The notes under the pieces are model-generated. The model worked only from the letters and a program-made list of their open reading frames with translations. It had not been told where the DNA came from and did no database searches. Of a DNA stretch of 42,585 nucleotides, positions 28,765 to 37,989 are shown piece after piece. Each line of letters opens with the position of its first letter. Position 1 is the stretch's first letter. This DNA is from Thermoguttaceae bacterium. Lineage in GTDB: Bacteria; Planctomycetota; Planctomycetia; Pirellulales; Thermoguttaceae. Position numbers and translations under genes: made by a program. The DNA lies in assembly GCA_017434455.1 (NCBI GenBank), contig JAFRFG010000061.1:1-42585 (forward strand), written 5' to 3'.

Positions 28765-29664
28765 ATGGCTGTGTACCGACTCATCTGTTCATGTGGCCAA
28801 GCTCACCGGGTCGAAACGTCGGCCGCGGGAAGAATCATCGAGTGCTCCTGCGGCAATCAGCTCACGATCCCCTCGATGCGCCAGATTCGCGCGCTCCCCC
28901 TGTGGGACGAAACCCCCGAAGATAAGCCCGAAGACGGGTTGCCCGCGGCCGGCGCCGAAGGGTCACGGCCGCAGCCGGCGGCAAATACACAAAAGTCGCC
29001 GGAGGGTGACGACAACGCCCCCGCGGCAAGCGCCTCCCCCCTAAAAAAAGGAGGGGTTCTCCGAGGAAACCGCAAGGGGTTCCTTCTTGTCGGAGTGATC
29101 TTAGCGGCGATATTCTCTTGTCTGCTCTTCTACACGATTCGTCACAAGCCCCGTCCGATCGAAGTCCTTCGGAAGCAGCGCAGTTTTCTTCTCGGCAAGA
29201 CGCTGGTCCAGCGCGACTCGCTGCCGGTCACCATGGAGGATTTTAAGTTTTACATCGATCAGATCGACGAAGAGTCCCTCAGCTTCTATCAGCTGATCAA
29301 CTCGGTCACGGTCACGGAAGACAATCTCCAGGCCGCCAGAAAAGTATTCCCCGATATCAAGGTAGGAGATCGATTTCTCCCGATCAATGTCGAGCTTGGC
29401 CAGTGGGTGGAGATCAACGACTGGCTTCTCGACCGAATGACACCGGTGATGGCCTACCGTTACTTTGATCAGCTCAAAAACGGCCCCCAGCTCAGCGACA
29501 ACTTCTACGAGAACTTAGATATGCTCCACACGCAGTATAAGTTTAAGGTGGCGATGTACTCCATCCTTATCGGGCTGTCGGTGATTCTGTGCGCGGTACC
29601 GTGGATGCTTCCAAAGCACGACTACGTCGTCGGAGCGATGCGCGGCTCGGTCTGGAAGGCGTAA
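28765..29664 (+). CDS. Zinc-ribbon-like membrane protein of unknown function
   Basis: 299 residues. The N-terminus has a CSCG-x20-CSCG pattern (Cys9, Cys11 and Cys32, Cys34 in RLICSCGQAHRV and IIECSCGNQLTI), like the small zinc ribbons that open many planctomycete membrane proteins. A Pro/Ala-rich linker follows, then a first membrane helix (about 110-128), a ~130-residue domain rich in aromatic and acidic residues, and a second helix (about 268-285) near the C-terminus. AAGGAA lies upstream of the ATG. It diverges from rpoD and precedes purH by ~107 bp. No known function. Confidence 0.75.
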   Translation: MAVYRLICSCGQAHRVETSAAGRIIECSCGNQLTIPSMRQIRALPLWDETPEDKPEDGLPAAGAEGSRPQPAANTQKSPEGDDNAPAASASPLKKGGVLRGNRKGFLLVGVILAAIFSCLLFYTIRHKPRPIEVLRKQRSFLLGKTLVQRDSLPVTMEDFKFYIDQIDEESLSFYQLINSVTVTEDNLQAARKVFPDIKVGDRFLPINVELGQWVEINDWLLDRMTPVMAYRYFDQLKNGPQLSDNFYENLDMLHTQYKFKVAMYSILIGLSVILCAVPWMLPKHDYVVGAMRGSVWKA

Positions 29665-29771
29665 GAAGCGGATAACGGAAAAAGCAAAACCAACAATACA
29701 AAACCGCGGCGTCATCCTGTACCGCGGCGTTCGTTAGGAATCGATTTTACAGAAAGACGGGTATCGGGATT

Positions 29772-31340
29772 ATGGAAGAACCTCGCGTTAAGAATGCCAT
29801 CATCAGTGTCAGCGACAAACTCGGGCTGGCGGATTTCGCCAAAGGCCTGGCTGCCGCGGGAGTTCGCCTCTACAGCACCGGGGGGACACGCCGCCATCTG
29901 GAGTCCAGCGGGATTCCCGTGACCGACATCTCCGCCTACACCGGTTTTCCCGAAATGATGGATGGCCGTCTGAAGACCCTCCACCCGAAGGTTCACGGAG
30001 GGATCCTCAACCGCCGCGACAATCCCAAAGACATCGAAGCGCTCGAGAAATACGGGATCGAGACATTCGAGCTGATCGTCGTCAATCTCTATCCGTTCGA
30101 ACAGACGGTCGCCCGCGCCGATGTTACCGACGCGGAGGCAATCGAGAATATCGACATCGGCGGTCCGACAATGATCCGCGCCGCGGCGAAGAACCATCAG
30201 TTCTGCGCGGTAGTCACCTCTCCCGACCAGTACGCCCCGGTACTGGAGCAGATCCAAAAGACCGGCTGCACTACCCTTTCGATGCGCCGCTCCTTAGCCC
30301 AGGCGGCCTTCTCCAAAACCGCCGCCTACGACCTGGCGATCTCTCATTATTTCGCCGAGCGTTCCGCCGATATCGAGTTCCCCCAGAAGCTGACGACCTC
30401 GATCGACCTGAAGACCGTTCTTCGCTACGGTGAAAACCCCCATCAAAAATCGGCGCTCTACATCGACCCGAAATCCAAAACGGCCTCGGCTGTCAGCGCC
30501 CGGGTCCTCAACGGAAAGGCGCTCTCCTACAACAACCTCCTCGATCTGGACAACGCGCTGTCGCTGGTCCGCTCGTTCCAAGAGCCGGCCGCGGCGGTAC
30601 TCAAGCATAATAACCCCTGTGGCGCGGCATTGGGACAGACCCCGGTTGAGGCAATCCGCAAGGCGATGGAGGGTGACCCTCTTTCGGCGTTTGGTTCCAT
30701 CCTCGGCTTTAACCGAGCCGTTGACAAAGAAAGCGCCGAATACCTCTCGACGCCGGGCCTGTTTGTCGAGGCGATCATCGCGCCGGAATTCACTCCCGAG
30801 GCGATCGAAATCCTCACCACCAAGCCGAAGTGGAAGGCAAACGTCCGCCTGCTCGAATGCGGTTCTTTAGCGGTCCCCCCCGCCCCCTGGCAGATTCGTC
30901 CCCTTGAGGGGGGGGCGCTCCTTCAGGAAGCCGATATCCTCCCCGATCCGGAAGAAGACTGGACGGTGGTCACCGACGCGCGCCCGAGCGAAGAGCAGAT
31001 GCGTGATCTGCGCTTTGCCTGGCATATCGTCCGTTTCGTTAAGTCGAACGCGATCGTCATCGGCAAAGACCAGATGATCCTAGGCACCGGCGCCGGCCAG
31101 ATGAGCCGGGTCGACTCGGTCAAGATCGCCGTCGAGAAAAGCGGCGACCGCATCACCGGCTCGGTTCTCGCCTCGGACGCGTTCTTCCCTTTCCCCGACG
31201 GGCTCCAGACGGCAGCCGAAGCGGGGGTCACGGCGTTCATTCAGCCGGGCGGCTCGCGCAATGACGCGGTGGTGATCGAGGCGTGCAATAAGTTTGGTCT
31301 TCCGATGGTCTTCACCGGGCGGCGTCATTTCAAGCACTAA
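29772..31340 (+). CDS. purH: Bifunctional AICAR transformylase / IMP cyclohydrolase
   Basis: Last two steps of de novo purine synthesis. The N-terminal IMP cyclohydrolase (MGS-like) domain contains NAIISVSDKLGL, STGGTRRHLE, MDGRLKTLHPKVHGG and NLYPFEQTV. The C-terminal transformylase has RYGENPHQKSALY, LSYNNLLDLDNAL, KHNNPCGAA, the closing VVTDARPSEEQMRDLRFAW, and FPDGLQTAAEAGVTAFIQPGGSRND. Length 522 is standard. The start at 29772 is the first ATG that fits the family, and lies about 107 bp after the zinc-ribbon gene. Confidence 0.97.
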   Translation: MEEPRVKNAIISVSDKLGLADFAKGLAAAGVRLYSTGGTRRHLESSGIPVTDISAYTGFPEMMDGRLKTLHPKVHGGILNRRDNPKDIEALEKYGIETFELIVVNLYPFEQTVARADVTDAEAIENIDIGGPTMIRAAAKNHQFCAVVTSPDQYAPVLEQIQKTGCTTLSMRRSLAQAAFSKTAAYDLAISHYFAERSADIEFPQKLTTSIDLKTVLRYGENPHQKSALYIDPKSKTASAVSARVLNGKALSYNNLLDLDNALSLVRSFQEPAAAVLKHNNPCGAALGQTPVEAIRKAMEGDPLSAFGSILGFNRAVDKESAEYLSTPGLFVEAIIAPEFTPEAIEILTTKPKWKANVRLLECGSLAVPPAPWQIRPLEGGALLQEADILPDPEEDWTVVTDARPSEEQMRDLRFAWHIVRFVKSNAIVIGKDQMILGTGAGQMSRVDSVKIAVEKSGDRITGSVLASDAFFPFPDGLQTAAEAGVTAFIQPGGSRNDAVVIEACNKFGLPMVFTGRRHFKH

Positions 31341-31395
31341 CCTCTCCTTTACCCTGAGGTCGGGTTTCGTCAAAAAAGTAAAGGATTACATACCC

Positions 31396-33099
31396 ATGGT
31401 GGAGGAACGATGTTTTTCCTGGCCGTCAGGAGAATCCATCCTTTCCTGGCTGTTCGGTCACCTGGCGTCGGTGATCGACGATCCCCGACGCCGCTCAAGC
31501 GCCCCTCATCCACCGTACCGGGGGCGTTTCGCTTCTCCTGATTTTCCGGAAGAGACAGAGGGTTTCCCGCCGCGCGGCCGTGGCGACTACCCCGCGGCCG
31601 ATCACTCGGCCGCACCCTCTTTCGCCGCGATCCAGGCCTCGGTCATGGACGAATGCCGGGAGCTTGTTCCCACGGTCCCGCCGGCCAGACCTGTTACCCC
31701 TTCCCGCCGTTCCAACGCAACGCCGCCGCTGCTTCATCGATTAAAATCGTTCTTTCAGCCCAAGACCGATTACCGGGCCAATTGGGAGATACTCAACCAG
31801 TCGCACCGCCCGGGATTTATCCGCGCGATTTTGCCGGTCGGCGCCTTCCGCCGCCGTCAGTCCGCTTTGAGCCGGCTGGAACTGGTCACGGCGGTCGATT
31901 CTGTCGCCGAACTGGCCGACTATTTCTCCGCGTTGCCGATTGCCAAAAACATCGTGACCCCCGAACCGGGCCGTATCGAGCTGACGCTGGTCGTCGACGC
32001 CATTGTCCCGGGCCTGCGGCAAGTTCCCCTGATAATCCACGCCGTTCGCCCCGAGGAATTCCTCACAACCGCCCTGTTCGAGACCTGCGGGATCGCCGAT
32101 CGGGCGGCCTTAATCAAAAGCGCGGCCGAGCGGGGAATGACGCTCGATCGAAGCGGCCTTTACTCGCGCGGCCGGCGAATTTTCGTCCCTTCGTTTGAGG
32201 CATTCTTCGAGCAATTGGGGCTAGAGAACATCCCCGCCGAACGGTTGGACAGCGGATACGGCTTTCCTCAGCGAGGCAGCGCCTCCGATCGTCTCGTGAC
32301 GCTCGACGATCTGCAGGGCGACCTGCATATGCACACCACCTACTCCGACGGATCCGGTACAGTTGAAGAGATGATCGCCGAGGCGATGCGCCTGGGGCAC
32401 CGCTACATAGCTTTGACCGATCACACCGAGCGCTGCTATACCCAGGGGGGGATGGATACGGTCCGTTTCCGGCAGTACTGGCGAAGAATCGACCAGATCA
32501 ACCGACAGTTCGCCTCGATGGGAAATCCCTTTCGAATTCTCAAAGGGGCCGAGGTTGACATTCTCCCCGACGGTTCTCTCGATATGGAGCGGGACCTTCT
32601 GGCGATGTCGGACTGGATTATCGCCAGTATCCACTTCGATCAGGTGATGCCTCGCGAGCAAATCCACCGCCGGATCGAATCGGCACTGGCCAACCCCTAT
32701 GTCTGCGCCATCGCGCACCCGACTTTCCGAACCTTCACCTCCGATTTTCGACTCGATCTTGATCCCGATTTTCTCATTGACCGGGCACGGACCTACGGGA
32801 AGTTTCTAGAAATCAATTCCCAGCCACGCCGGCTTGACCTCGACGAGACGCTCAGCCGGCGAGCGAAAGATCACGGCGTTCGTCTGGTAATCTCCACCGA
32901 CTCACACGCCCCCCATCAGCTTGGCTGTCTGCGTTACGGCGTCAATGTCGCTCGGCGCGCGGGGCTCACCCCCAAAGATGTGCTCAATACCCTTTCGCTC
33001 CAAGATCTAATGGCGGTACGAAACGAGATATTCGAGTACAACGAATTGGAGATGTTCGCCCGCTGGCATCAGACACTTGACGACAGTCCCTCCCAATAA
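31396..33099 (+). CDS. PolX-derived PHP phosphoesterase with degraded polymerase domain
   Basis: 567 residues. Residues ~305-560 are a PHP metal-dependent phosphoesterase: GDLHMHTTYSDG (HxH 311-313), LTDHTE (341-345), GAEVDILPDG, SIHF, AHPTF, ISTDSHAPHQLG. Residues ~140-290 align by eye with the palm and thumb of bacterial family X DNA polymerases (PVGAFRRRQSA, PEEFLTTALFETCG, the GLEN-IPAE end), but the catalytic G-D-x-D-x-L reads SRLELV and the third Asp is lost. The N-terminal ~125 residues replace the helix-hairpin-helix region and look disordered. Start chosen at 31396, with AGGATT upstream, because the longer frame overlaps purH. Confidence 0.8.
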   Translation: MVEERCFSWPSGESILSWLFGHLASVIDDPRRRSSAPHPPYRGRFASPDFPEETEGFPPRGRGDYPAADHSAAPSFAAIQASVMDECRELVPTVPPARPVTPSRRSNATPPLLHRLKSFFQPKTDYRANWEILNQSHRPGFIRAILPVGAFRRRQSALSRLELVTAVDSVAELADYFSALPIAKNIVTPEPGRIELTLVVDAIVPGLRQVPLIIHAVRPEEFLTTALFETCGIADRAALIKSAAERGMTLDRSGLYSRGRRIFVPSFEAFFEQLGLENIPAERLDSGYGFPQRGSASDRLVTLDDLQGDLHMHTTYSDGSGTVEEMIAEAMRLGHRYIALTDHTERCYTQGGMDTVRFRQYWRRIDQINRQFASMGNPFRILKGAEVDILPDGSLDMERDLLAMSDWIIASIHFDQVMPREQIHRRIESALANPYVCAIAHPTFRTFTSDFRLDLDPDFLIDRARTYGKFLEINSQPRRLDLDETLSRRAKDHGVRLVISTDSHAPHQLGCLRYGVNVARRAGLTPKDVLNTLSLQDLMAVRNEIFEYNELEMFARWHQTLDDSPSQ

Positions 33100-33153
33100 G
33101 ATCCCCTCAACAAGCATCGGCAAAACCGTACAAGACACGACAAGGAGATTTTT

Positions 33154-36123
33154 GTGGGCTTGATTCACCAGACAGTAAAAACCATTGGGATTTTTCTCCT
33201 TCTGGCGACACTGACCGCCTCCCCATGGTATTACGGTTCGGCCTCGGATGACGCGCTGCGATGGATTCTCCGCGCGGAGGCGGCGGCCGCCGTTTGCGCG
33301 CTGTTGACCTTACTGACCATGCCGAGGATGGTTCGCCGTCAGATCGCGCTGGTTCGGCTGGCGGTTTTGTCGCTGATTTGGATGGCGGTCTCGGCCCTGG
33401 CGTGCGTGCAGATTCTCCCCATGGGAGAAAAAACAACCACCAAGATTTCCCCCCACATCGGAGAGTTGGCTTCGGAACTGCTTCCGGCCGACGGCAGCGA
33501 GGAGGCCCGCGTCGAGGCGTCGTTCTTTGAAGATTCCCCACAGATTCTTACCAAAGCTTGGCCGCATACCCTTTCGATCCGAATCGATGAGACACAGCGT
33601 ATCCTCCCCTTCCTGTTAGCCGGAGCGCTTGCCTTTCTTTCGACCGGCGTCCTTCTGCGCACCAGCCAAGACCGAAAGGCCTTTTGGTTTCTCACCATGG
33701 GGAACGGCGTTTTGCTTGGCCTTTGCGTCTTTTTTTATCGTTCCGGCGGCGATGGCGGCCTGCTGCAAAAGGTGTGGCCCTACGCCGGCTGTCCCCCGTA
33801 TGTCAACCGGAACAACGCCGCGGGATACATCGTCCTTTGCCTCGGTCCGGCCCTCGGTTTTCTCGCCTCCGGTCTGTGCGACGCGATGGCAAAGACACAC
33901 CGGAATCGGACATTGACCTACGCCGGTCACACGCGTTTCGCGGACAGTCGGTGGTACGCCGCTGTTTCCGAAACTTTTTTCGACTTCATCGACTCACTCT
34001 CCAAGCCGATCCTGCTCCGTTTTCTTGTCGTCGCGGTGCTGATCACCGCCGCGGCGGTAACACTGTCGCGAGGCGGAACACTGGCGGCGCTGTTCGCGTT
34101 CTTTGTCTCGCTGGTACTGGTCGTGCGGGCCCGCCATTCCGGCTCGCTGGTCCTTTTGATTATTCTCCCGATTCTCCTGCTGGCCTTCGGCCTCGCGACG
34201 CTCGGGGGAGTCAAAGAACGGATCAGTTCCCGTATGGCGACATTGGACGTGAGTGGTTCCCAAGAGACCGCCATCGAGAGTGACTCACGCATCATCCATT
34301 GGAAAACCGCGCTGAAAACGATCCGCGCCTACCGGTGGCGCGGCAGCGGCGTGGGAACCTACGAGGCGGCCAACCGTCTCAACGACGTGAGCAACGCCAC
34401 TGGGATCGGTTTTTATCACGCGGAAAACCAGCTGGTCGAAACCGCGATGGAGATGGGCGCCGTCGGCCTGGTGCTTAAGGGGATCTTTTTCCTCATACTG
34501 CTGATTTTCATCGAGCGAACACTCCGTCCCAATCGGTCGAGCGATATGCTTCTGTTCGGAATCTCGATGGCGGCGATCCTCGCCGGCCAGGCGGTCGCGG
34601 CCTCCTTCGACTTCGGACTGACCATCACCGCCAACTCGATTCTTTTCGCCTCGTTTTGCGGAAGCTTCGCCTCCCTTTCCTCGAGAAGTTATGACAGAGT
34701 TTCTTCGCACCACCACCGCCACGGCGGCGTTCACCGTACCGGTTCACCACATCACAGTTCCTCCCGCCCAAGCACTTCTCCTTCAGGCGAACATCATCAC
34801 CATCGGCATCACCATCATCATCGGTCCGGTTCCCGAATTCCGGCCCCCTTTAGCCGCGCCGCCGCAGCAGGTTTCTTCGCCGCGACGGCTCTTCTTTCCC
34901 TGGAGCTGATCGGCCTGGCCGCCGCCTCGATCCCGGCGGACCGCGTTTTGGCAAAAGCCCTGTCGGCCGACCGCGTTTTGACACTCACCGAGGGAGAGAA
35001 GAAGCTGGAGGATCTCGACATCCGGCAGACCGACGCCGAAATCGAAGCCCTCGGGTACGAAATCTCCAAGACGCCGGAGGATCCCCGTCTGCATCGTCAG
35101 CTGGCGGTCACCTGGATCACCCGATTCCGTCTTTCCCTTCTGGAGCGATTCAAAAAATCGATGCCCGACACCACAAAGGAGGCGCTTTGGGAACAGACCG
35201 CGGTGGAACCGCTCTTCTACCGAATGATGACGCTCAACAGCGGCGCGGAGGTCACGGCCCGCTGCTACCGCGGCGACCCTGTCGTTCGTGAGAACCTCGC
35301 CCCCGCGATGCGCGAAATTCTCCTGGCCCGCCGTCTCGCGCCGCTGGACGCGGACACTCACCTTCTTTACGCGGTTTTGTTCCCCCTGACGGCCGATTCG
35401 CCCGAGATGAGGGATATCGTCGTGCGCGCGGCCAACCGCGCCATGATGACCGCCCCTTACGTCGCGGTTGTCACGTTCCGAGCGGGGGCGCTTTTATTCG
35501 TCACCGGCAATGAAGAGGAGGCATGCCGGCTTTGGCGCCGTTCCTTTGAAATATCTCCCCAGAACAGAAGGGGTATCGCGAAACTGCTCCTCCAGGGGGA
35601 AGATACCGATACCATCGGGCACCGTCTGGAGATGGTCTTCCCCGACGATCCGAATGTGATCGATCAAATCTACAGTGAACAAAAAAGTTCTCTTTCCCCT
35701 CAGGCCGCCGACGCGCTTTTGGCGCGCCTGGAGAACATACTCGATCATACGGCGGATAAAACAAGCGGGGAGTATCTCCACGCGCTGGCCCGGCTAAACG
35801 ACTACCGCGGCAAGAACGATGAGTCCCTGGCCCTCTACGACCAAGCCCTCGATATCGAACCGGCGCATCCTACCTGGCTGGCCGAAAAGGCCGATCTGTG
35901 TTTCCGCGCCAAACAATTCGACGAGGGGATCGCGGCACTGGAACAAGCACTCCAGCTCGATCCGGGGAACCAAAAATTCGAATCGTTAGTGGAGCGTTAC
36001 CGCAAAGAGAAGGCCCAGTACGAATTGGATCGCCCGGAACTTCGTGGTATCATGGAGACCATCAAGAAAAACTCGGGGGCCCTGCACGAATACCTCCGGC
36101 GAGAGCAGGAACGCGGCCAATAG
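33154..36123 (+). CDS. O-antigen ligase/polymerase-like membrane protein with TPR tail
   Basis: 989 residues from GTG 33154 (AAGGAG upstream). About a dozen hydrophobic segments fill residues 1-500, including the ligase/polymerase hallmark GIGFYHAENQLVETAMEMGAVG, so it should act at the membrane on lipid-linked glycans. A His-rich stretch (519-557, 16 His) follows, then one more hydrophobic segment, then a long soluble part with tetratricopeptide repeats (about 840-960, for example SLALYDQALDIEPAHPTWLAEKAD). Ligase-TPR fusions are known in many bacteria. Neighbours do not define the polymer. The gene begins 54 bp after the PHP gene. Confidence 0.85.
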   Translation: MGLIHQTVKTIGIFLLLATLTASPWYYGSASDDALRWILRAEAAAAVCALLTLLTMPRMVRRQIALVRLAVLSLIWMAVSALACVQILPMGEKTTTKISPHIGELASELLPADGSEEARVEASFFEDSPQILTKAWPHTLSIRIDETQRILPFLLAGALAFLSTGVLLRTSQDRKAFWFLTMGNGVLLGLCVFFYRSGGDGGLLQKVWPYAGCPPYVNRNNAAGYIVLCLGPALGFLASGLCDAMAKTHRNRTLTYAGHTRFADSRWYAAVSETFFDFIDSLSKPILLRFLVVAVLITAAAVTLSRGGTLAALFAFFVSLVLVVRARHSGSLVLLIILPILLLAFGLATLGGVKERISSRMATLDVSGSQETAIESDSRIIHWKTALKTIRAYRWRGSGVGTYEAANRLNDVSNATGIGFYHAENQLVETAMEMGAVGLVLKGIFFLILLIFIERTLRPNRSSDMLLFGISMAAILAGQAVAASFDFGLTITANSILFASFCGSFASLSSRSYDRVSSHHHRHGGVHRTGSPHHSSSRPSTSPSGEHHHHRHHHHHRSGSRIPAPFSRAAAAGFFAATALLSLELIGLAAASIPADRVLAKALSADRVLTLTEGEKKLEDLDIRQTDAEIEALGYEISKTPEDPRLHRQLAVTWITRFRLSLLERFKKSMPDTTKEALWEQTAVEPLFYRMMTLNSGAEVTARCYRGDPVVRENLAPAMREILLARRLAPLDADTHLLYAVLFPLTADSPEMRDIVVRAANRAMMTAPYVAVVTFRAGALLFVTGNEEEACRLWRRSFEISPQNRRGIAKLLLQGEDTDTIGHRLEMVFPDDPNVIDQIYSEQKSSLSPQAADALLARLENILDHTADKTSGEYLHALARLNDYRGKNDESLALYDQALDIEPAHPTWLAEKADLCFRAKQFDEGIAALEQALQLDPGNQKFESLVERYRKEKAQYELDRPELRGIMETIKKNSGALHEYLRREQERGQ

Positions 36124-36232
36124 CGCCGGGCCGCGCGAGTCACGATAAGAATGATTCACGAAAGAAGGCGCTCCCGAAAAAAACGTCGGAAGAGCCGAAA
36201 AGACGCGGGGTTTTGCGCTTGTGATATTAAAA

Positions 36233-36261
36233 TAGACAAACTCCGCGAAATTTGCTATTAT
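36233..36261 (+). promoter_or_regulatory. Sigma-70 promoter of the peptidase-transporter operon
   Basis: TAGACA (36233-36238), exact 17-bp spacer, TATTAT (36256-36261); five of six matches in each box. It lies in the 201-bp spacer and 64 bp before the peptidase start, so the leader is short. Confidence 0.6.
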
Positions 36262-36324
36262 TGGCGGGGTAGGTTGGTTCAAAAGCCGTACGTTCGGTAT
36301 TTTTGATTCATAGGAGAGAACACG

Positions 36325-37989
36325 ATGAAACCTCTTCGAGCCATGATCCCGCTTTTGGGAGGAATAATGATTTCACTTGGGAGCTTATCCGCCAACGAGG
36401 CCGCCGATCAGCTGCGCGCCTTTCTGAAACAGTACCAGCAGGAATACCATCGGATGTACTGCGACATTTCCTACTCCTGGTGGGAAGCCGCGGTCACGGG
36501 GAGCGAGGAGGCGTTCGCCAAAAGCAGCGAGGCGCAGCTGGCGCTTTCGACCTACCATGCCGACGCCGAGAAATTCCGGCAGCTGCGTCAGCTGATCGAT
36601 CAGGCCGAGGGACTGACCGATCTGGAGAAACGCGAAGCGCACGAGGCGTACCGTGCCTTCGAGCAATCGCAATTTCCGCCGGAGCTGATGAAGAAGATGA
36701 TCGATCTGTCGAGCGAGATTGAGCAGATCTTCCAAACGCAGCGCGCGACACTGGACGGGGAGCAGTACACGAACAATGAGCTGCTCGAAATGCTCGAGAA
36801 AGAGAACGACTCGCAGCGCCGCTATGAGATTTGGTGCGCACTGAAGCAGGTCGGTCCGCTGGTGGCGCCGAAACTCGTCGAGCTGGCCAAGGTTCGCAAC
36901 GAGGCGGCGCACGCGCTCGGCTACAAGAACTACTGGGAAATGTCGGTCTCGTTCCAAGATTACGACCCAGCCGAGCTGACAAAAATCTTCGACGAGCTGA
37001 TCACCGCTACCGACGACATTTACGCCAAAGTTAAGGGCGAGCTCGACGAGGAGCTCAAGACGCGTTTCGGTGTCGACGAGATCAAACCGTGGCACTACGA
37101 CAACCCGTTCTTCCAGCAGGCCCCCCCCTCCTGCGAGATCGACCCGAATATCTTCTACGAAGGGAAGACCAAAGAAGATATCGTCGCGATGGCGACCGCC
37201 TACTACGATTCGATCGGCCTGGAGACCCGAACGATTCTGGCCAACAGTGATCTGTTCGAGAAACCAGGAAAATCGCAGCACGGTTTCTGCAACAACATGA
37301 ACCTGGAAGGGGATGTCCGGATCCTGTGCAACATCAAACCGACGGCCGAGTGGCAGGACACGCAGCTCCACGAGCTTGGCCACTCGGTCTACGATTTGAA
37401 CGTTGATCAAACGCTCCCCTACAATCTGCGCGGCCCGGCGCATATCTTTACGACCGAGGGAATCGCGATGATGTTCGGCGCTCTGGCGCGCGACCCCGAC
37501 TGGCTCGTCACCTACGCGGGAGTCGACCGTGAAAAAGCCGACGCCGCCGCTAAGGCACTGCGCCGTCAGCGTCTGCGCGAGCAGCTGATCTTCTGCCGAT
37601 TCACGATCGTCATGTTCCAGGTCGAGCGGGCGCTGTATGAGAACCCCGACGCCGACATCAGCGCGCTGTGGTGGGACAAAGCCGATCAGATTCAGAAGAT
37701 GCCCTGCCCCGAGCGCAGTGCCGAGCCCGACTGGGCGAGCAAGCCGCACTTTGTGATCGCGCCGGTCTACTATCACAACTACATGCTCGGCGAGCTGTTC
37801 GCCTCGCAGCTGCGCCAGACGATCCTCAAGGGGCTGGCGATCAATGACCCGAAGATCGGCGCTCTTTTGACCGAGCGCGTCTTCGCGCCGGGAGATCGCT
37901 ACAACTGGAAAGAGTTCGTCCGCCGAGCGACCGGAGAGGAATTCTCCCCGAAGGCGTTCGCCTATGAGCTAGAAAAAGAGGCCCAGTAA
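36325..37989 (+). CDS. Exported M2-family (ACE-like) peptidyl-dipeptidase
   Basis: 554 residues with a signal peptide (to about ANEA). The zinc motif HELGH is at 349-353 and the third ligand is probably Glu378 (FTTEGIAMMFG). ALGYKNYWEMS, QHGFCNNMN and VYYHNYMLGEL are typical of the M2 peptidyl-dipeptidase A group, which cuts dipeptides from the C-terminus of oligopeptides. GGAGA precedes the ATG. Its TAA overlaps the ATG of the POT transporter by one base (TAATG). Export suggests the enzyme makes dipeptides outside the inner membrane, for the transporter encoded next. Confidence 0.92.
   Translation: MKPLRAMIPLLGGIMISLGSLSANEAADQLRAFLKQYQQEYHRMYCDISYSWWEAAVTGSEEAFAKSSEAQLALSTYHADAEKFRQLRQLIDQAEGLTDLEKREAHEAYRAFEQSQFPPELMKKMIDLSSEIEQIFQTQRATLDGEQYTNNELLEMLEKENDSQRRYEIWCALKQVGPLVAPKLVELAKVRNEAAHALGYKNYWEMSVSFQDYDPAELTKIFDELITATDDIYAKVKGELDEELKTRFGVDEIKPWHYDNPFFQQAPPSCEIDPNIFYEGKTKEDIVAMATAYYDSIGLETRTILANSDLFEKPGKSQHGFCNNMNLEGDVRILCNIKPTAEWQDTQLHELGHSVYDLNVDQTLPYNLRGPAHIFTTEGIAMMFGALARDPDWLVTYAGVDREKADAAAKALRRQRLREQLIFCRFTIVMFQVERALYENPDADISALWWDKADQIQKMPCPERSAEPDWASKPHFVIAPVYYHNYMLGELFASQLRQTILKGLAINDPKIGALLTERVFAPGDRYNWKEFVRRATGEEFSPKAFAYELEKEAQ

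Noticed and set aside
29703..29730. CCGCGG repeat pair before purH as a terminator
   Set aside because: The arms are palindromic and pair only over 6 bp with a long loop; no T-run follows.
36385..37776. 463-codon open frame opposite the M2 peptidase
   Set aside because: Shadow of a strongly recognised gene with a full zinc motif on the other strand.
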